Assembly (NCBI GenBank): GCA_028532985.1
Contig: JANCIK010000006.1
Location: 558,001 to 622,000, forward strand
Length of the DNA: 64,000 nt
Direction of reading: 5' to 3'
Origin: Stropharia rugosoannulata
Taxonomy: Eukaryota; Basidiomycota; Agaricomycetes; Agaricales; Strophariaceae
Shown here: piece after piece, positions 59,433-64,000 of the stretch
Position numbering within the stretch: position 1 is the first letter of the stretch
How the letters are laid out: each line of letters begins with the position of its first letter
Position numbers and translations under genes: made by a program
The notes under the pieces: generated by a model
The model's input: the letters and a program-made list of their open reading frames with translations, nothing else
Database searches by the model: none
Told to the model about the DNA's origin: nothing

Positions 59433-59846
59433 GAATTACACCCTCACGGAGTTGTTGAAGAGCATTAAGCTGCATTATCTATTTATACCAACGATGTAGA
59501 GTACAATATTATTACTGTGACAGTTCGATCAAAGGTCGATCAGTGCAGGAATACCGGGGATAAGTTGTGTCGAAAGGGAAGAAAATGTCCAATAACCCGT
59601 ATCTTTAGCTTGATTGTGCACTTGCAAGTTGTGAGAAGGGGCTGGTAAATTCTTACTTTCGAAAGGAATGATGTGGGAACAATGCAAGCTTGAGCACTTG
59701 AGCGCTTGTGTCACCAATTAATCTGATAAGATTACATAGATCTGGCCCGCGTGCTTGCCATGCCCTCGCGGCCTAGCCTTATTGCTCTTGCTCTTAACCG
59801 ATTTTGAAGAAGTTATCGTCATCCCCTACCGAATAGCCATATCATC
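59433..59846. other. Intergenic stretch, lipase to cofactor B
   Basis: About 410 bases between two plus-strand genes. No gene is seen. Confidence 0.5.
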
Positions 59847-60733
59847 ATGTCCGATGTGCTTAAAGTCTGGGTTGTTTCTCCTGATACACATTCAGAGCGT
59901 AGAATCGATCCTCATATCACCGTCGAGCAACTAAAGGTAAAAGGAACTGACTTATCCACGATCTTGCTGATATTGACCCTCAGGTCAAATTAGAACCAAT
60001 AACTGGTATCCCGGTTGCAAACCAATCGATCAGCATTCTAGCCTCTGAGGTGGACCCGCGTGTCCTGGCAGAACTCACAGATGATTCCAAGAAGCTCGGC
60101 TTTTACGGCCTCGCAGATTGGCAGGTGTTGAAGGTGCAGTAGCCGTCTTTCCTGGGGCGTTCAGACGGAAAAGGTTACTGATTGCAACGATAGGTTGTTG
60201 ATACAAACCCGTCAGCCAGTTTGACCGGGCAGCTCACTGATGTGACTCAAGTCGACAAATTTGAGTTGTCCCCAGAAGAGTATGCCCAGAGACGGGACAC
60301 AGTTCTTGCCTACAAGCAACGCAATAAAGTCGGCCGGTTTGCTGAGAAAGAGTCATCTGTTGAACCGGAAGTCTCCCCTGAAAGCTTGGACATTACAGTT
60401 GGAGCTCGATGCGAGGTCGAGTCACTGGAACCGGGCCTTAACAAACGAGGTACCGTGAGGTTTGTCGGCCCAACACAGTTCAGCAAGGGCGTTTGGGTCG
60501 GCGTGGAATATGACGAGCCGTTAGGCAAGAATGATGGATCGTATGTGTTACATTTACAGTTCTTCAAGAGATGAGATTGACTGAATATGCACATTGCACT
60601 GCTCAGAGTGCAAGGCGTACGATATTTTACGTGTGCACCCAAATATGGACTGTTTGTGAAGCCCGAAAAAGTCAAAGTGGGTGACTATCCTATCGAGGAG
60701 CTGGACATTGAAATGGAGGACGAAGAAATGTAA
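59847..60733 (+). CDS. Tubulin-folding cofactor B (Alp11/TBCB)
   Basis: Takes part with cofactors A, C, D and E in folding alpha-tubulin into dimers. The ATG at 59847 gives [19 protein letters not shown], then a ubiquitin-like domain ([34 protein letters not shown]). A middle helix, [20 protein letters not shown], follows. The CAP-Gly domain starts at [20 protein letters not shown] and has [20 protein letters not shown], the core GKNDGS, and after an intron [20 protein letters not shown]. The end is acidic ([12 protein letters not shown]) and stops with TAA at 60731-60733. Three introns. The last acidic residues resemble the tubulin-type EEY/EEM tail. Confidence 0.95.
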
Positions 60734-61270
60734 TCGACCAGAATAAAATACTGTAGGACTGTGACTGCCAATTCAAAATGGCTCTGACATGACGCGCCAG
60801 CTACGCTGGCTAGTACTGTCTGCGCGTCGGACTATATTGATGTTCAACGTAGCAGTATGAGTAATCTGCATAGGAGGAACATTCCAGGCGCTTCGCGAGT
60901 TAACGCGGGTACACGTTGCGCAACTTGCGCACGTCCTCGTTAATTGTGACGAGAGTGAATGGTCATGCCTTTAGAGTACTAGTTAGTGCTGCTGGGCTCG
61001 TAGATAAATTATACCAACAGTAAGGAGCAGTAGTGATGTGAATGGTCGGCGAATGGATTATTAGAAACAAATTAGAAAGCGGAAAATGGCTGGAAGCTGC
61101 TGGAAGATGACAAGACCGGGACAGCCACGTGTGATATGAGTTTGGTTATGTTGTCGAGGGGCATTGATCTCCCCACACAAGGACGCGCGTCCACTCACCT
61201 CCTACCTTTATATTCCAAAGAGCAATTTGCTCATTACCCATCACACCCCTCACTCAACCTCGCATCCACT
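60734..61270. other. Intergenic stretch, cofactor B to Cdc48
   Basis: About 540 bases with no gene. It should hold the promoter of Cdc48; TTTATATT at 61206-61213 is a weak TATA-like candidate 58 bases before the ATG. Confidence 0.45.

Positions 61271-64000
<2,730 letters not shown>

Overview
The window is nuclear DNA of a filamentous basidiomycete fungus, most likely a mushroom-forming Agaricomycete. The reasons are genes split by many 45-65 base GT..AG introns, a class I hydrophobin with eight cysteines, two Basidiomycota-type laccases, two DUF6533 membrane proteins, several F-box proteins of the 'LPxEL' kind, and an intronless tRNA-Ile with a pol III terminator. The genus cannot be named from the sequence. 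Gene models below were made by eye: translated segments were joined at GT..AG sites that keep family motifs in frame. Outer limits are usually firm (ATG to stop); inner splice sites are firm only where stated.

Layout. 0.6-7.6 kb: F-box protein (-), MYND zinc-finger protein (+) followed by a stray second copy of its last codons and 3' flank, and an SNM1/Artemis-type DNA-repair nuclease (-). 8.5-9.0 kb: hydrophobin (-). 9-12 kb: no supportable gene. 12-18.1 kb: mitochondrial glycine-cleavage T protein (-) diverging from coronin (+), then a second F-box protein (-). 18.5-20.8 kb: laccase 1 (-). 20.8-23.5 kb: gene-poor. 23.5-28.0 kb: a tandem pair of DUF6533 seven-helix-type membrane proteins, split into many small exons, one of only 10 bases. 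28.8-37.9 kb: an ER protein disulfide isomerase ending in KDEL, a BRPF/Nto1-type chromatin reader (PHD-zinc knuckle-PHD, bromodomain, PWWP), and a cytochrome P450. 38.1-45.2 kb: two tandem paralogues of a large CCCH / RNA-binding-like / RING-IBR-RING ubiquitin ligase. The second copy has a one-base frameshift just after RING2, and beyond it an intact reading frame that ends in a CaaX-like tail. 45.4-47.5 kb: RNA polymerase II subunit Rpb7 (-), tRNA-Ile(AAU) (+) and ESCRT-I subunit Vps28 (+). 48.4-51.3 kb: a single-pass membrane protein (+) and an intronless F-box protein (-). 51.3-53.9 kb: no gene, but a cluster of TTACAAGGC palindromes that looks like a small non-autonomous element. 53.9-56.0 kb: laccase 2 (+). 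57.9-64.0 kb: secreted class 3 lipase, tubulin-folding cofactor B, and Cdc48/p97 running off the right edge.

How they relate: most are single-copy housekeeping genes of unrelated pathways, as expected where fungal genes are not in operons. The parts that look accessory or lineage-expanded are the duplicated families: laccases, DUF6533 proteins, CCCH-RBR ligases and F-box proteins. Laccases, lipase, hydrophobin and P450 suit a saprotrophic or plant-associated life. The strongest candidate for something little described is the helicase-less CCCH-RBR ligase pair, in which RNA-binding-type modules are joined to a ubiquitin-ligase core.
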